64,000 nt of DNA from Bacteroidales bacterium. Its GTDB lineage: Bacteria > Bacteroidota > Bacteroidia > Bacteroidales > UBA932. Below, one piece after another: positions 43,438 to 51,815 of the stretch. The position numbers and the translations under genes were made by a program. Numbering within the stretch: the first letter of the stretch is position 1; each line of letters starts with the position of its first letter. Location: assembly GCA_017452265.1 (NCBI GenBank), contig JAFTMS010000004.1:1-64000 (forward strand). The letters run 5' to 3'. Under the pieces are notes generated by a model. It had not been told where the DNA came from. It did no database searches and saw nothing but the letters and a program-made list of their open reading frames with translations.

Positions 43438-44343
43438 TTATTTTAACCAGTCTGTCGCCCTTTCCCTTACGGCTTCAGAATCGTTCAGTATCCTGATGAA
43501 TTCCTCGGCCGCACGCTTGCGGTAGGACTTCGCAAGCATATGTACACATCCCTCCATCTGGTTGTTCTCCATTTCGAGAGGGACAGCCGTCAGCCCGTCG
43601 AACTGATGGATCGTCGCATCCGACAGCACGGTCAGCAGACTGCTTCCGCGCACCAGTTCGAGAAGCGTGTTCACGTCGTTCAGCTCCACGCGGACATTCA
43701 GCTTTCCGAAAGCGCCCGGACAGAAGCGGTCGAAGGCATTTCTTGCCTGCATGCCCTTGGAAGGCATCGCTATGCTGTACGGAAGGATTTCCTCAAGCGG
43801 AAGCGACTTCTCGAAAGCCAGAGGATGGTTCCGGCTCATGATTACGGAAAGATGATTGTCGAAAAGTATGTGCGACTCAATCTCGGCATACGGCACCGAA
43901 GGCTTGAAGGCAAGCACGAAATCCAGTTCCTTCTTGCGGAGCATCGTCATGAGTTCCTCCATGGTCTTGTACCATATGTTCAGCTTCACGTTCGGATACA
44001 GCTTGATGAAATCCTTCACGGTCTCCGTCAGAATCGGAGCGAAGGAATATGTGATGCCTATGTTCAGCGAGCCGGAAAGCATTTCCTTGAGGTCGCGCAC
44101 ATGGTCCACGCACGCCTCCGCACTCTGCAACGTCTGCTTCGCATAAGGAAGCAGCCTCTCCCCTGCCTCGCTCAGCACCACGCTGTGGCTGTCTCGCAGA
44201 AAAAGGACGGTGTCCAGTTCCTGCTCCAGCTGGCGTATCTGCTGGCTCAGCGTGCTCTGAGTCACATAAAGGGACTTGGCCGCCTGCGAGAAGTTCAGAA
44301 CTTCAGCAGTCCTGACAAAATATCTGAGCTGTCTGAGTTCCAT
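43438..44343 (-). CDS. LysR-family transcriptional regulator
   Basis: 301 residues. The N-terminal helix-turn-helix MELRQLRYFVRTAEVLNFSQAAKSLYVTQSTLSQQIRQLE is classical, followed by a LysR substrate-binding domain (LNIGITYSFAPILTETVKDF). There is no conserved OxyR cysteine pair that I can assign. It lies between a small membrane-protein gene two bases upstream and the AspT-type transporter seven bases downstream, so all three are probably one operon. Confidence 0.94.
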   Translation of the reverse strand: MELRQLRYFVRTAEVLNFSQAAKSLYVTQSTLSQQIRQLEQELDTVLFLRDSHSVVLSEAGERLLPYAKQTLQSAEACVDHVRDLKEMLSGSLNIGITYSFAPILTETVKDFIKLYPNVKLNIWYKTMEELMTMLRKKELDFVLAFKPSVPYAEIESHILFDNHLSVIMSRNHPLAFEKSLPLEEILPYSIAMPSKGMQARNAFDRFCPGAFGKLNVRVELNDVNTLLELVRGSSLLTVLSDATIHQFDGLTAVPLEMENNQMEGCVHMLAKSYRKRAAEEFIRILNDSEAVRERATDWLK

Positions 44344-44345
44344 GA

Positions 44346-44486
44346 CTAATCCTCAAGCTTTCTGTACATTTCAAGAGCGCCATGCACAGGCTTGCGTGCA
44401 GCCCTTCTGTTGCTGTATGCCTTTTCCATCATCTGCAGTGCCAGCGAAAGAAGCAGGCATGCTGAAATCACAAAGATTGCTTTCAT
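44346..44486 (-). CDS. Small single-span membrane protein upstream of lysR
   Basis: A 46-residue frame starting MKAIFVISACLLLSLALQMM, with one hydrophobic segment then a basic tail (SNRRAARK). Its TAG is two bases before the LysR ATG, which suggests coupling. An in-frame extension to 44609 is possible but would cross the predicted promoter and a leader hairpin, so I prefer the short form. Unknown function; its family is not recognised. Confidence 0.5.
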   Translation of the reverse strand: MKAIFVISACLLLSLALQMMEKAYSNRRAARKPVHGALEMYRKLED

Positions 44487-44535
44487 ATCTTTACCCTTAT
44501 CTGATAATTCCACATCAACCATGTCATCGGCTTTA

Positions 44536-44610
44536 ATCCTCCCCTCGGGGGAGGACTTACCGAGTGTGACAATCGGGCGGCAAAGGTATGGCATATATAT
44601 CAATAACAAA
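44536..44610 (-). promoter_or_regulatory. Promoter and leader hairpin of the small ORF-lysR operon
   Basis: On the minus strand TTTG (44610-44607), 18 bases, TACCTTTGC (44588-44580). A stable hairpin, TCCTCCCC with GGGGAGGA, follows at 44536-44554 in the leader, about 50 bases before the 46-residue gene. It could be an attenuator. Confidence 0.5.
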
Positions 44611-44666
44611 AGCCTTTACTATAGTTTATTTCGATAGCAGCATTCGGAAGGGATAAATGCGTTGTC

Positions 44667-45593
44667 TCAAATGCTGTACACTGATGCGCGGAGGTGGGTG
44701 CGGAGGGAATCGAGGGCTGCGGAGGGAGAGGGGGCTGCAGAGATGATGCGCTTCTGTTCCCGGACGGAAATCACGGGGCCTATGCCTATACGGAAACGTG
44801 AGCCGGCTTTGTTGAAGACTTCGGGCAGGAGGCGCAGTAGACGGATGCGCCAGTCGATGAGGCCGAGGGAATAGTAGAAAGGAGAATTCCCATCGAAAAA
44901 GCGGACAGGAATTACGGGAACTTCCGCCTTCATGATCAGTTTGATGACGGCCTCCTGCCACTCACGGTCACGCACCGCCGGTTCGGAGGACTTGCGCAGG
45001 CCGAGGGCAACCGGAAGGCTCAGGTCGGAGACGGCCCCGGAGGGGAAAAGCCCCAAAGCACCGCCGGAGCGCAGATGAGCGAGCGCCGCCTTTATGCCGC
45101 TGACACTCGCCGCCGTCGGAGCTGTCCGCCTGTTTCCTGTCGGAGTCACGGATATGAAATTGGATTCGAGTGTCTCCGCACGGGCCAGTATCCTGTTGAC
45201 CATCACCTTGTAATCCGGCCTTATATGTCCGAAAAGTTCAACAAGGGAAATGCCGTCCACATGGCCGCACGGATGGTTGCTTACGGTTATGAAAGGGCCT
45301 TCCGGAAGAATCACGGAGAGCCGTGCGCGAAAGTCTGAAGAATCAACTGAGGAATAAACCGGAGCAGAGCAGGAAGAACCATTGACGAATATTTCAGGCG
45401 AAAGGCCTATATCCTGAAGCACGGCATGGGCGAAATCCGGGCCCTGAAGCATGCTGTGGCGGTCGTACAGCCCGTTCACCTTATCTACAGCCAGCATATG
45501 CATCAGTCCACGTGCAAGCGCATTGCCGCACCTGCCCCGGAATATTGCAGACATGTCCTCAAGCTCATTTATCTTCAGCAGCGGCATGTTCAT
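44667..45593 (-). CDS. PlsC/OlsA-like acyltransferase
   Basis: 308 residues of the lysophospholipid acyltransferase family. The active-site block is SNHPCGHVDGISL, in place of HX4D, resembling the NHPxGGLDG form of Bacteroidota homologs; ALGLFPSGAVSD is the second conserved block. It moves an acyl chain to a glycerol or amino-lipid head. It overlaps the GtrA gene by 29 bases and ends the ECF-sigma operon. The substrate is unknown. Confidence 0.8.
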   Translation of the reverse strand: MNMPLLKINELEDMSAIFRGRCGNALARGLMHMLAVDKVNGLYDRHSMLQGPDFAHAVLQDIGLSPEIFVNGSSCSAPVYSSVDSSDFRARLSVILPEGPFITVSNHPCGHVDGISLVELFGHIRPDYKVMVNRILARAETLESNFISVTPTGNRRTAPTAASVSGIKAALAHLRSGGALGLFPSGAVSDLSLPVALGLRKSSEPAVRDREWQEAVIKLIMKAEVPVIPVRFFDGNSPFYYSLGLIDWRIRLLRLLPEVFNKAGSRFRIGIGPVISVREQKRIISAAPSPSAALDSLRTHLRASVYSI

Positions 45594-46017
45594 TTCTGTT
45601 TTTTCTGTTCCTGAATATCACCCACTCCCCCATCGTGAAGTTGAGAGTGCCCGAAAAGCAAAGGGCTATAAGATTGCATATCACCACATTCCAGCCTGTT
45701 ATAAGCTCTGCAAGCAGCAGAAATCCCATCTTTATGAGGAAAACGCCCGTAGACGAAAGATTGTAGAACAGGTATTTGCGGAAGAAGTAACGCGGACGTC
45801 TGTCCACCCTGTCCTTCCAGATGAAGAAGAACGAACACAGGAAATTTGTGAATACGGCGCATTCGAACGAAATAAGCGGCGAGATGAGATAGTCTCCGAC
45901 ATAATTTTCGAACACGAAATGAGAAAACAGCCAAAGCACAGCCGTATCCACGACCGTGCCCAAAGCATTCGAAGCTATGAACTTCGGTATCTTTATCAGA
46001 ATATCCTTGATGTTCAT
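45565..46017 (-). CDS. GtrA-family membrane protein
   Basis: 150 residues with four predicted spans (FIASNALGTVVDTAVLWLFSHFVF, LISFECAVFTNFLCSFFFI, LFYNLSSTGVFLIKMGFLLLAELI, VVICNLIALCFSGTLNFTMGEWVIF). GtrA proteins help move undecaprenyl-linked sugars or modify cell-surface glycans. MNIKDILIKI (46017) is chosen as start because the preceding residues are hydrophilic and unlike the family. It lies between the CDP-alcohol transferase and acyltransferase genes. Confidence 0.85.
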   Translation of the reverse strand: MNIKDILIKIPKFIASNALGTVVDTAVLWLFSHFVFENYVGDYLISPLISFECAVFTNFLCSFFFIWKDRVDRRPRYFFRKYLFYNLSSTGVFLIKMGFLLLAELITGWNVVICNLIALCFSGTLNFTMGEWVIFRNRKNRNEHAAAEDK

Positions 46018-46039
46018 GGTATTACATAGGTCCGTCTGT

Positions 46040-46738
46040 CTACTGTTTGTGCAGAGGATCGATCTTGGCATATCCGCGTGCATCCTGCGAGAAGTTGGTC
46101 ACATGTATGATGACGAGCACCAGCAGTATGACAAGGCCGATGAAGTCGAAAGAACCCAGAGCCACATCCACACCGAGGATGTTCACATGCCTTGTGAATT
46201 CCCTCAGAGGGGCGACATATATGAAAAGCGTGTTAACGATTATCATGATAAGGCGGAACTCCGTCGGGCCCATGCCGGCATACGTCAGTTTGAATTCCCC
46301 CTTGAGGTGGGCATTAATATAGACGGAAATCGAGAGCATCAGGTACACCACGAGGACGGCCATGGCTATCGAAAGGTTCAGCATATCGGAAAGGCCGGCT
46401 CCTATGCACATTATGGCCATCGTCACGCCATCGACATTATGGTCCAGATAGAAGCCGTAGATCGGCCTCTGGGTGTGGCGTACACGGGCCAGCGTGCCGT
46501 CAAGAGAATCTCCGTACCAGTTGATGACAAAGCCGGCGGAAGCGAGCCAGAGCCACATGATGTTGTAGTTGGAGAGGGCGTATCCGACAGCGACGATTAC
46601 GGAACCGAGCACTCCTATGAGAGTCAGAAGGTCGGATGTCACCCATTTAGGCTGTCTTTCGGCAAGCCAGACCAGCACCTTCTTCTCGGCAGCATTGAGA
46701 ATGGAGGTCTGGATCCTTTTAGAATTTTCCTTTTCCAT
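46040..46738 (-). CDS. CDP-alcohol phosphatidyltransferase
   Basis: 232 residues, six membrane spans. The family motif is complete: DSLDGTLARVRHTQRPIYGFYLDHNVD reads D-xx-DG-xx-AR-x9-G-xxx-D-xxx-D, with all metal-binding aspartates. It joins a CDP-linked lipid to an alcohol, as in phosphatidylglycerol or inositol lipid synthesis. Which alcohol is unclear. It is co-directional with the GtrA and acyltransferase genes, so a surface-lipid pathway is inferred. Confidence 0.9.
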   Translation of the reverse strand: MEKENSKRIQTSILNAAEKKVLVWLAERQPKWVTSDLLTLIGVLGSVIVAVGYALSNYNIMWLWLASAGFVINWYGDSLDGTLARVRHTQRPIYGFYLDHNVDGVTMAIMCIGAGLSDMLNLSIAMAVLVVYLMLSISVYINAHLKGEFKLTYAGMGPTEFRLIMIIVNTLFIYVAPLREFTRHVNILGVDVALGSFDFIGLVILLVLVIIHVTNFSQDARGYAKIDPLHKQ

Positions 46739-46833
46739 TGATAGTACATTTCAACCGTGATTCCGGAAAACAAATCATATGCCTTCGGGCTTCTGACGTA
46801 GACAAAACGGAAAAAGGCTGCACCTATATGGAA

Positions 46834-47874
46834 TCACTTTCTGCGTGAATAGCGCGCGGCAAGCACAAGGAATGCCGTTATGGCAGCAAAAGTGAGCAGA
46901 AATGCCCAGATGTTGGTCTTACGGGTGACGGCTGTCAGCACTACGTCGTCATACAGCAGGCGGTAAGCATCCACCTTCCAGCGCGGATTTCCGTCCACAT
47001 ATGTGTCGGCGTCGCAGAGGACATAACGTCCCGGCATACTTACGCTGTAGATGAACGAAGCATCAAAATACTCCAGCAGACGGGCCTGAGAGGCATATTC
47101 CGCTTCGATTTCAGCAGCATGCTCCTGATACAAAGCCTCAAATCCTCCGCTGCCGAGACTCACCTGGTCGAGCCTCTCCACAAATTCATCAGGCTTCATA
47201 TCGAGCATTACGGCCCTGTCTATTCCACGCATGAAGTCCTCCTTGACATGATCCAGCGTCAGTTTCTGATTCTTATTGCAATACGGTTCTATGACATCGC
47301 AGCACACGAAATAGACGGCATCCGAATACCACTTGACGAAATCCTGGTTTATCTCGTCGAGAAGGACATACATCTCCACTCCGTTCCATCCCTGGGGCGC
47401 GGCGCTTCCCTCAAAGAAGAGTCGCAGACGGTCTTCGCTCATATAGCCTTCGAAAGGAAGCGGAAGGCTGTCTCGCAGGCTCGGGAAGACGGCCTTATAC
47501 TCGTAATATGTATAGAACCACCTGTTCCTTTTGGAAAGCGTTTCGGTCGGATTCACGAGCGGATTTCCGACGAAATCCTCGTCCGGAAGCACTGCAAAAC
47601 CGTTCAGGTAGTCTATATGCCTGTGCGCCATAATGTCAGGCTCCGCCACCGACTCGTAGAAATCCACGGTAAAGACGGAATCAGGATTCGACACAGTCCA
47701 GTCTGGCCCTGTGATGAAATAGAAAGGATTACCGCCGCCATCCTCCGTCTCGGCATAAACGGTGCGGTCGACAGACAGGTCCTCATGTATGTCTGTGGTG
47801 ACATAATAATATGAAACACATGAATTTGCAGCCATCAATAAAAGCAGAGCCGCAGGCAGTCCCATAGTTCTCAT
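46834..47874 (-). CDS. Lipoprotein with C-terminal membrane span, ECF operon
   Basis: 346 residues. SPII signal ending MAANSC (Cys near 19), a large extracytoplasmic domain with many aromatic residues, and a C-terminal single span (IWAFLLTFAAITAFLVLAARY) followed by SRRK. I recognise no domain. It starts four bases after the putative anti-sigma gene and is probably in the same transcript, so it may sense or carry the envelope signal. Confidence 0.7.
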   Translation of the reverse strand: MRTMGLPAALLLLMAANSCVSYYYVTTDIHEDLSVDRTVYAETEDGGGNPFYFITGPDWTVSNPDSVFTVDFYESVAEPDIMAHRHIDYLNGFAVLPDEDFVGNPLVNPTETLSKRNRWFYTYYEYKAVFPSLRDSLPLPFEGYMSEDRLRLFFEGSAAPQGWNGVEMYVLLDEINQDFVKWYSDAVYFVCCDVIEPYCNKNQKLTLDHVKEDFMRGIDRAVMLDMKPDEFVERLDQVSLGSGGFEALYQEHAAEIEAEYASQARLLEYFDASFIYSVSMPGRYVLCDADTYVDGNPRWKVDAYRLLYDDVVLTAVTRKTNIWAFLLTFAAITAFLVLAARYSRRK

Positions 47875-47878
47875 ATAT

Positions 47879-48331
47879 TTACCATTTAATGTTACACTTC
47901 ACAGAGGTATCGGCGGCAAGGTTGCGCAGTGCTTCCGAATGCACATATGCATCGTAGAGCCTTATTCCGGTCTTCCGCTGAGCCGGCCTTTCCGCCCGTA
48001 CAGCGGCCCAGAGCTGCCCTTCCTCCTGCGAGCCGTGCGCTGCGGCCTGTCGGAACTCCGTCCGCAGCCAGAACCTTTCCGGATGCCCCGGCCTTATGTC
48101 CGTGGCGTAATAGCCGTACAGCATTGTGCCGAATGCCAGCAGCAGAACCACAGAAGCCGCCATCCCGATGCGCAGAAAGATGCTTCCGGCCGTATGCATT
48201 TCTGTTCCGCACCGCCCTATACGTGCCATCACCTGAGCCGCAATCCGCTCATTGTCATGGGCTTCCGCAGAAACCTGCCGCATAAACCCTGCATATGCCC
48301 TGTAATCTATTTCCTTATCTGACTTTTCCAT
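47879..48331 (-). CDS. Putative anti-sigma factor, membrane
   Basis: 150 residues with one span near 50-70 (IGMAASVVLLLAFGTMLYGYYA). The cytosolic N-terminus begins MEKSDKEIDYRAYAGFM and would face the sigma factor; the remainder lies outside. There is no zinc (HxxxCxxC) motif. Overlap with the sigma gene by 17 bases indicates translational coupling, the standard arrangement for ECF/anti-sigma pairs. The assignment rests on context and topology. Confidence 0.65.
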   Translation of the reverse strand: MEKSDKEIDYRAYAGFMRQVSAEAHDNERIAAQVMARIGRCGTEMHTAGSIFLRIGMAASVVLLLAFGTMLYGYYATDIRPGHPERFWLRTEFRQAAAHGSQEEGQLWAAVRAERPAQRKTGIRLYDAYVHSEALRNLAADTSVKCNIKW

Positions 48332-48902
48332 ATTTCTGTAATTCAGCTTTGATCTTTCTTCTTGCAACCGAGAGGTTGCTCTTTATCTGGTCCGCCGTCA
48401 TGCCGGTAATCTCGCCCACCCTTGCCGCCGGCAGTTCCTCCAGTTCGCGCAACGTATAGACAAGCCGCTGCTTCGGTGACAGATTTTCGGACGCACGGCA
48501 GAATATGTCCCATGCCTCCTTCGTCATATAATCTTCCTCAGGCGACCTTGCTTCCGGCGCAGATATCTCATACACAGAGGATTGCGGTACGAATATATTT
48601 CTGATGCGGCGTCTGCGCAGGCGGTCAATGCTGAGATTCGACGTGATTCTGTAGAGCCATGTCCCCACGCTGTGCCTTTCATCGAACCGCGATGCCTTCT
48701 GCCACACCTTCAGGAACACCTCCTGCGCCACATCGCGGCTTTCCACCTTGTCGCACAATATCCTGTATGCCGTGCGCGAAACCATAGGCATATACCTGTC
48801 CATCAGGAGCTTGAGGGCATCCTGACGGCCGAGCGCGACCGCCTTCATAAGCGTATTATCATTCCTCTGGCCGAGGTCTATCTGCAGGTTTCTTCCTTCC
48901 AT
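48315..48902 (-). CDS. ECF-family RNA polymerase sigma factor
   Basis: About 195 residues. Region 2 (LMDRYMPMVSRTAYRILCDKVESRDVAQEVFLKVWQ, then FDERHSVGTWLYRITSNLSIDRLRR) and region 4 (LSPKQRLVYTLRELEELPAARVGEITGMTADQIKSNLSVARRKI) are typical of ECF factors. The start MEGRNLQID (48902) is the likeliest; 48932 is open as well. It is divergent from tolC, with TTTACA half-sites between. It likely controls its own operon and perhaps tolC. Confidence 0.92.
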   Translation of the reverse strand: MEGRNLQIDLGQRNDNTLMKAVALGRQDALKLLMDRYMPMVSRTAYRILCDKVESRDVAQEVFLKVWQKASRFDERHSVGTWLYRITSNLSIDRLRRRRIRNIFVPQSSVYEISAPEARSPEEDYMTKEAWDIFCRASENLSPKQRLVYTLRELEELPAARVGEITGMTADQIKSNLSVARRKIKAELQKYGKVR

Positions 48903-48998
48903 ATTCAAAGGTCTATGCCGCATCCGCCGCACGACGAAGGGCGCATTTCAAAAACAGTTCCGAACAATATACGCACAGACCTGCAGAAAGTAAAAAAC

Positions 48999-49026
48999 TT
49001 TACAGCATATGTAAAGAAACTTTACA
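48999..49026. promoter_or_regulatory. Repeated TTTACA half-sites between sigma and tolC genes
   Basis: TTTACA (48999-49004) and TGTAAA (49010-49015) form an inverted pair, and TTTACA recurs at 49021-49026. The site is central in the divergent region, so it may bind an ECF sigma factor or a repressor. Confidence 0.4.
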
Positions 49027-49126
49027 CTTCGGCAGCAGGCGCTTTTATGTATATATCTACACATCAACAACTTATCCGCTTTGGCACGCCTGATGTTGAT
49101 TTCCCTGCGGATTAAAAGAAAAAAAC

Positions 49127-50473
49127 ATGAAATCACATCTCATAACTTTGGCGGCAGCAGGAATCCTGAGCATTTCGGGAGCCTCGGCACAGGTCATGAC
49201 GCTCAGTGAGTGCATGAGGCAGGCTGTCGGGAACTCGACAAAGGTGAGGATCCAGCAGGCCGACAACGACGACGCGCGCATCAGACGCAGGGACGCAATC
49301 CTGAACGCATTCACGCCGAGCATATCCGCAAGCACATACGCATACTCGAACTTCGGACGTTCCGTGGACCCGGAAACCAACACCTACGTATCCACAGCAT
49401 CGTTCAACAACGGATATTCCGTTTCCGCAGGCATCAGCATCTTCAACGGATTCGAGGCTGTGAACAACATCAGAGTCGCCAAGACGGCAATGCGCATGGG
49501 CATATCACAGGAGCAGCAGATAATGGATGAAATCTGTCTCGCCACGATGCAGGCATACTACAACGCCGTCTATTATCAGCAGCTTATCGGGATAATGGAA
49601 AGTCAGGTGAAGACTGCGCAGGATGCCCTCACGCTGGCTTCAAAGCAGGAAGAACTGGGACAGAAGGGGTATGCGGATGTCGTAGAGATGGAGGCCGAGC
49701 TGGCGGACAGGGAATATCAGCTGACTGCCGCACGGAACTCGTACGCCGATGCGATGCTTACCCTCAAGGACCTGATGTTCTGGCCGTTGGACGAGCCGCT
49801 GAACATTGACGTCACTATGGCGGAAACGGAGGAAGTCGTCATGATTTCACCGTCGGACGAGCTTGGAAACATCACCGGATATGCCGTGCGCAACATGCCG
49901 TCCATTGCTGTGGCGAAGGCTTCGTTGGAGAATGCGCTCACCGCTCTGAAGTCTGCAAAATGGAAGTTCACGCCGAGCATTTCGCTCTACGGAGGATGGT
50001 CTACGAGCTACTACACCTATCCGGGCCAGGAGGGACATGTGCCCACGCCGTACTGGAACCAGTTCAGGAACAATTCGGGAGAATATCTGCAGGTGTCGCT
50101 TTCGTTTCCGATATTCAACAGGCTTTCGAACTTTTCAAACCTGAGGAACAGGAAGAACGACTACAGGAGGGCGACGCTTCAGTATGAGCAGAAGATGCGC
50201 GATGTGGAGGCCGAGGTGGCGAGGGCCGTGCAGGACCGCGACGGGGCGTCGGCAGCATACAGGCAGGCGGAGCGAAGGGCGGCCGTGCAGGAGGAAGCCT
50301 ACCGTATGAACATAAGGAAGCTGGAGCAGGGACTTATCTCGCCGATAGACTATCAGAAGGCGGTGGACAACTGGCTGAATGCCAAGACAACGAAGCTGAA
50401 CGCGCTCCTGACATACTACATCAAGAGAAGCGTAGTGGAATATTACAAAGGAATACCATATATTGAACAGTAA
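49127..50473 (+). CDS. tolC: TolC-family outer-membrane efflux channel
   Basis: 448 residues with signal peptide MKSHLITLAAAGILSISGASAQ. Two helical repeats of the outer-membrane efflux family are visible (about 30-220 and 240-440), rich in alanine, glutamine and charged residues (ALTLASKQEELGQKGYADVVEMEAELADREYQL). It makes the outer-membrane exit duct of the tripartite exporter encoded next. Its stop and the adaptor ATG share one base. Confidence 0.94.
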   Translation: MKSHLITLAAAGILSISGASAQVMTLSECMRQAVGNSTKVRIQQADNDDARIRRRDAILNAFTPSISASTYAYSNFGRSVDPETNTYVSTASFNNGYSVSAGISIFNGFEAVNNIRVAKTAMRMGISQEQQIMDEICLATMQAYYNAVYYQQLIGIMESQVKTAQDALTLASKQEELGQKGYADVVEMEAELADREYQLTAARNSYADAMLTLKDLMFWPLDEPLNIDVTMAETEEVVMISPSDELGNITGYAVRNMPSIAVAKASLENALTALKSAKWKFTPSISLYGGWSTSYYTYPGQEGHVPTPYWNQFRNNSGEYLQVSLSFPIFNRLSNFSNLRNRKNDYRRATLQYEQKMRDVEAEVARAVQDRDGASAAYRQAERRAAVQEEAYRMNIRKLEQGLISPIDYQKAVDNWLNAKTTKLNALLTYYIKRSVVEYYKGIPYIEQ

Positions 50474-51735
50474 TGATTATGGATAAAGTTATAGAAAAGA
50501 AGAAGGGAGTCGCAGTGGCCTTTACCAAGAAGGCCCTCCCGTATTGGTTCGGAGCCGCAATGGCAATATTCATCATCTGGCTCATATTCCGTGACGACGC
50601 CAGCACACTCCGCGTGAATGCCGACACGCTTTCGGTCAGCGAAGTACGCAGCGGCGAATTCAACGACTACATCCGTGTGAGCGGTCAGGTGCAGCCGATG
50701 ACAACCATTCAGATAAGCCCTCTCGAAGGCGGAATTGTTCAGGAGATCATCATCGAGGAAGGCTCGAAGGTACGTGCAGGCGATGAGATACTGCGCCTGA
50801 GCAACGACAATCTGGATCTTCAGATCCTCAACTCAGAAGCCGAACTGGCCGAGAAGGAGAACCTGCTCCGCAACACGCTCATATCCATGGAGCAGCAGAG
50901 GCTGAGCGTGCAGCAGGAGAAGCTGCAGCTGCAGATCGACGTGAAGCGCCTGCGTCGAAAGTATGAGCAGAACAAGGCTCTGTACGAGGAAAGGCTCATC
51001 TCGCGTGAGGAATATCTCACGGCACAGGAGGACTACGAGCTTGCTGCCGGCCGTCTTGAGCTCGTGAAGGAAAGAGCACTGCAGGACAGCCTGTACAGAG
51101 GCGTGGAAATCAAGCAGATGCAGGAAAGTCTGGACAACATGCGTCTGAACATGCAGATGATCCGCCGCAGGAAGGACAACCTCACTATCAAGGCGCCGAT
51201 TGACGGCGAACTCGGTCTGCTGGACGTAGTTCTCGGACAGTCAATATCCAACGGAACGAAAATCGGACAGATCAACAATCTGGACAGTTACAAGATTGAG
51301 GCTCAGATCGATGAGCATTACATCGACAGGGTGAACGCAGGTCTTGAAGCCACATTCGAAAGGCAGAACGAATCCTATGAGGCCGTGATCCGGAAAGTGT
51401 ATCCGGAAGTGCGGGAGGGCAAGTTCAAGGCGGATTTCAAATTCAGCGGCGAGCAGCCGGCCAACATCCGCACAGGCCAGACCTACTACCTCAACCTGCA
51501 GCTCGGACAGCCAGAAAGCGCCATCCTCATTCCGCGAGGCACGTTCTACCAGAAGACCGGCGGAAAATGGATATACGTCGTTGCACCGGAAGGCGGGAAG
51601 GCAGTCCGCCGTGAGATCCGCATAGGACGCCAGAACCCGCAGTTCTACGAAGTGCTCGAAGGCCTGGAGCGGGGCGAAAAGGTCATAACCTCAGGCTACG
51701 ACAATTTCGGCGACAACGAAGTGCTTGTATTCTAA
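50473..51735 (+). CDS. HlyD/MacA-family periplasmic adaptor
   Basis: 420 residues. One N-terminal span (YWFGAAMAIFIIWLIF ~ residues 24-39), a lipoyl-like domain (GGIVQEIIIEEGSKVRAGDEIL), long coiled coils (~105-235), and a C-terminal barrel (LIPRGTFYQKTGGKWIYV). It links the inner-membrane ABC permease with TolC. ATG codons at 50473 and 50479 are both possible; translation is coupled to tolC. Confidence 0.93.
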   Translation: MIMDKVIEKKKGVAVAFTKKALPYWFGAAMAIFIIWLIFRDDASTLRVNADTLSVSEVRSGEFNDYIRVSGQVQPMTTIQISPLEGGIVQEIIIEEGSKVRAGDEILRLSNDNLDLQILNSEAELAEKENLLRNTLISMEQQRLSVQQEKLQLQIDVKRLRRKYEQNKALYEERLISREEYLTAQEDYELAAGRLELVKERALQDSLYRGVEIKQMQESLDNMRLNMQMIRRRKDNLTIKAPIDGELGLLDVVLGQSISNGTKIGQINNLDSYKIEAQIDEHYIDRVNAGLEATFERQNESYEAVIRKVYPEVREGKFKADFKFSGEQPANIRTGQTYYLNLQLGQPESAILIPRGTFYQKTGGKWIYVVAPEGGKAVRREIRIGRQNPQFYEVLEGLERGEKVITSGYDNFGDNEVLVF

Positions 51736-51747
51736 CCACTTACACCA

Positions 51748-51777
51748 AATCGCCTGCTCCAAATGCCGCAGGCGATT
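51748..51777. repeat. REP-like palindrome, family 2, copy 2
   Basis: AATCGCCTGC (51748-51757) and GCAGGCGATT (51768-51777) around TCCAAATGCC. It lies in the gap between the adaptor and the first permease gene. Confidence 0.8.
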
Positions 51778-51815
51778 CAAAGCAAACGACTGACTGACAG
51801 CATTTTACGTAAAAC

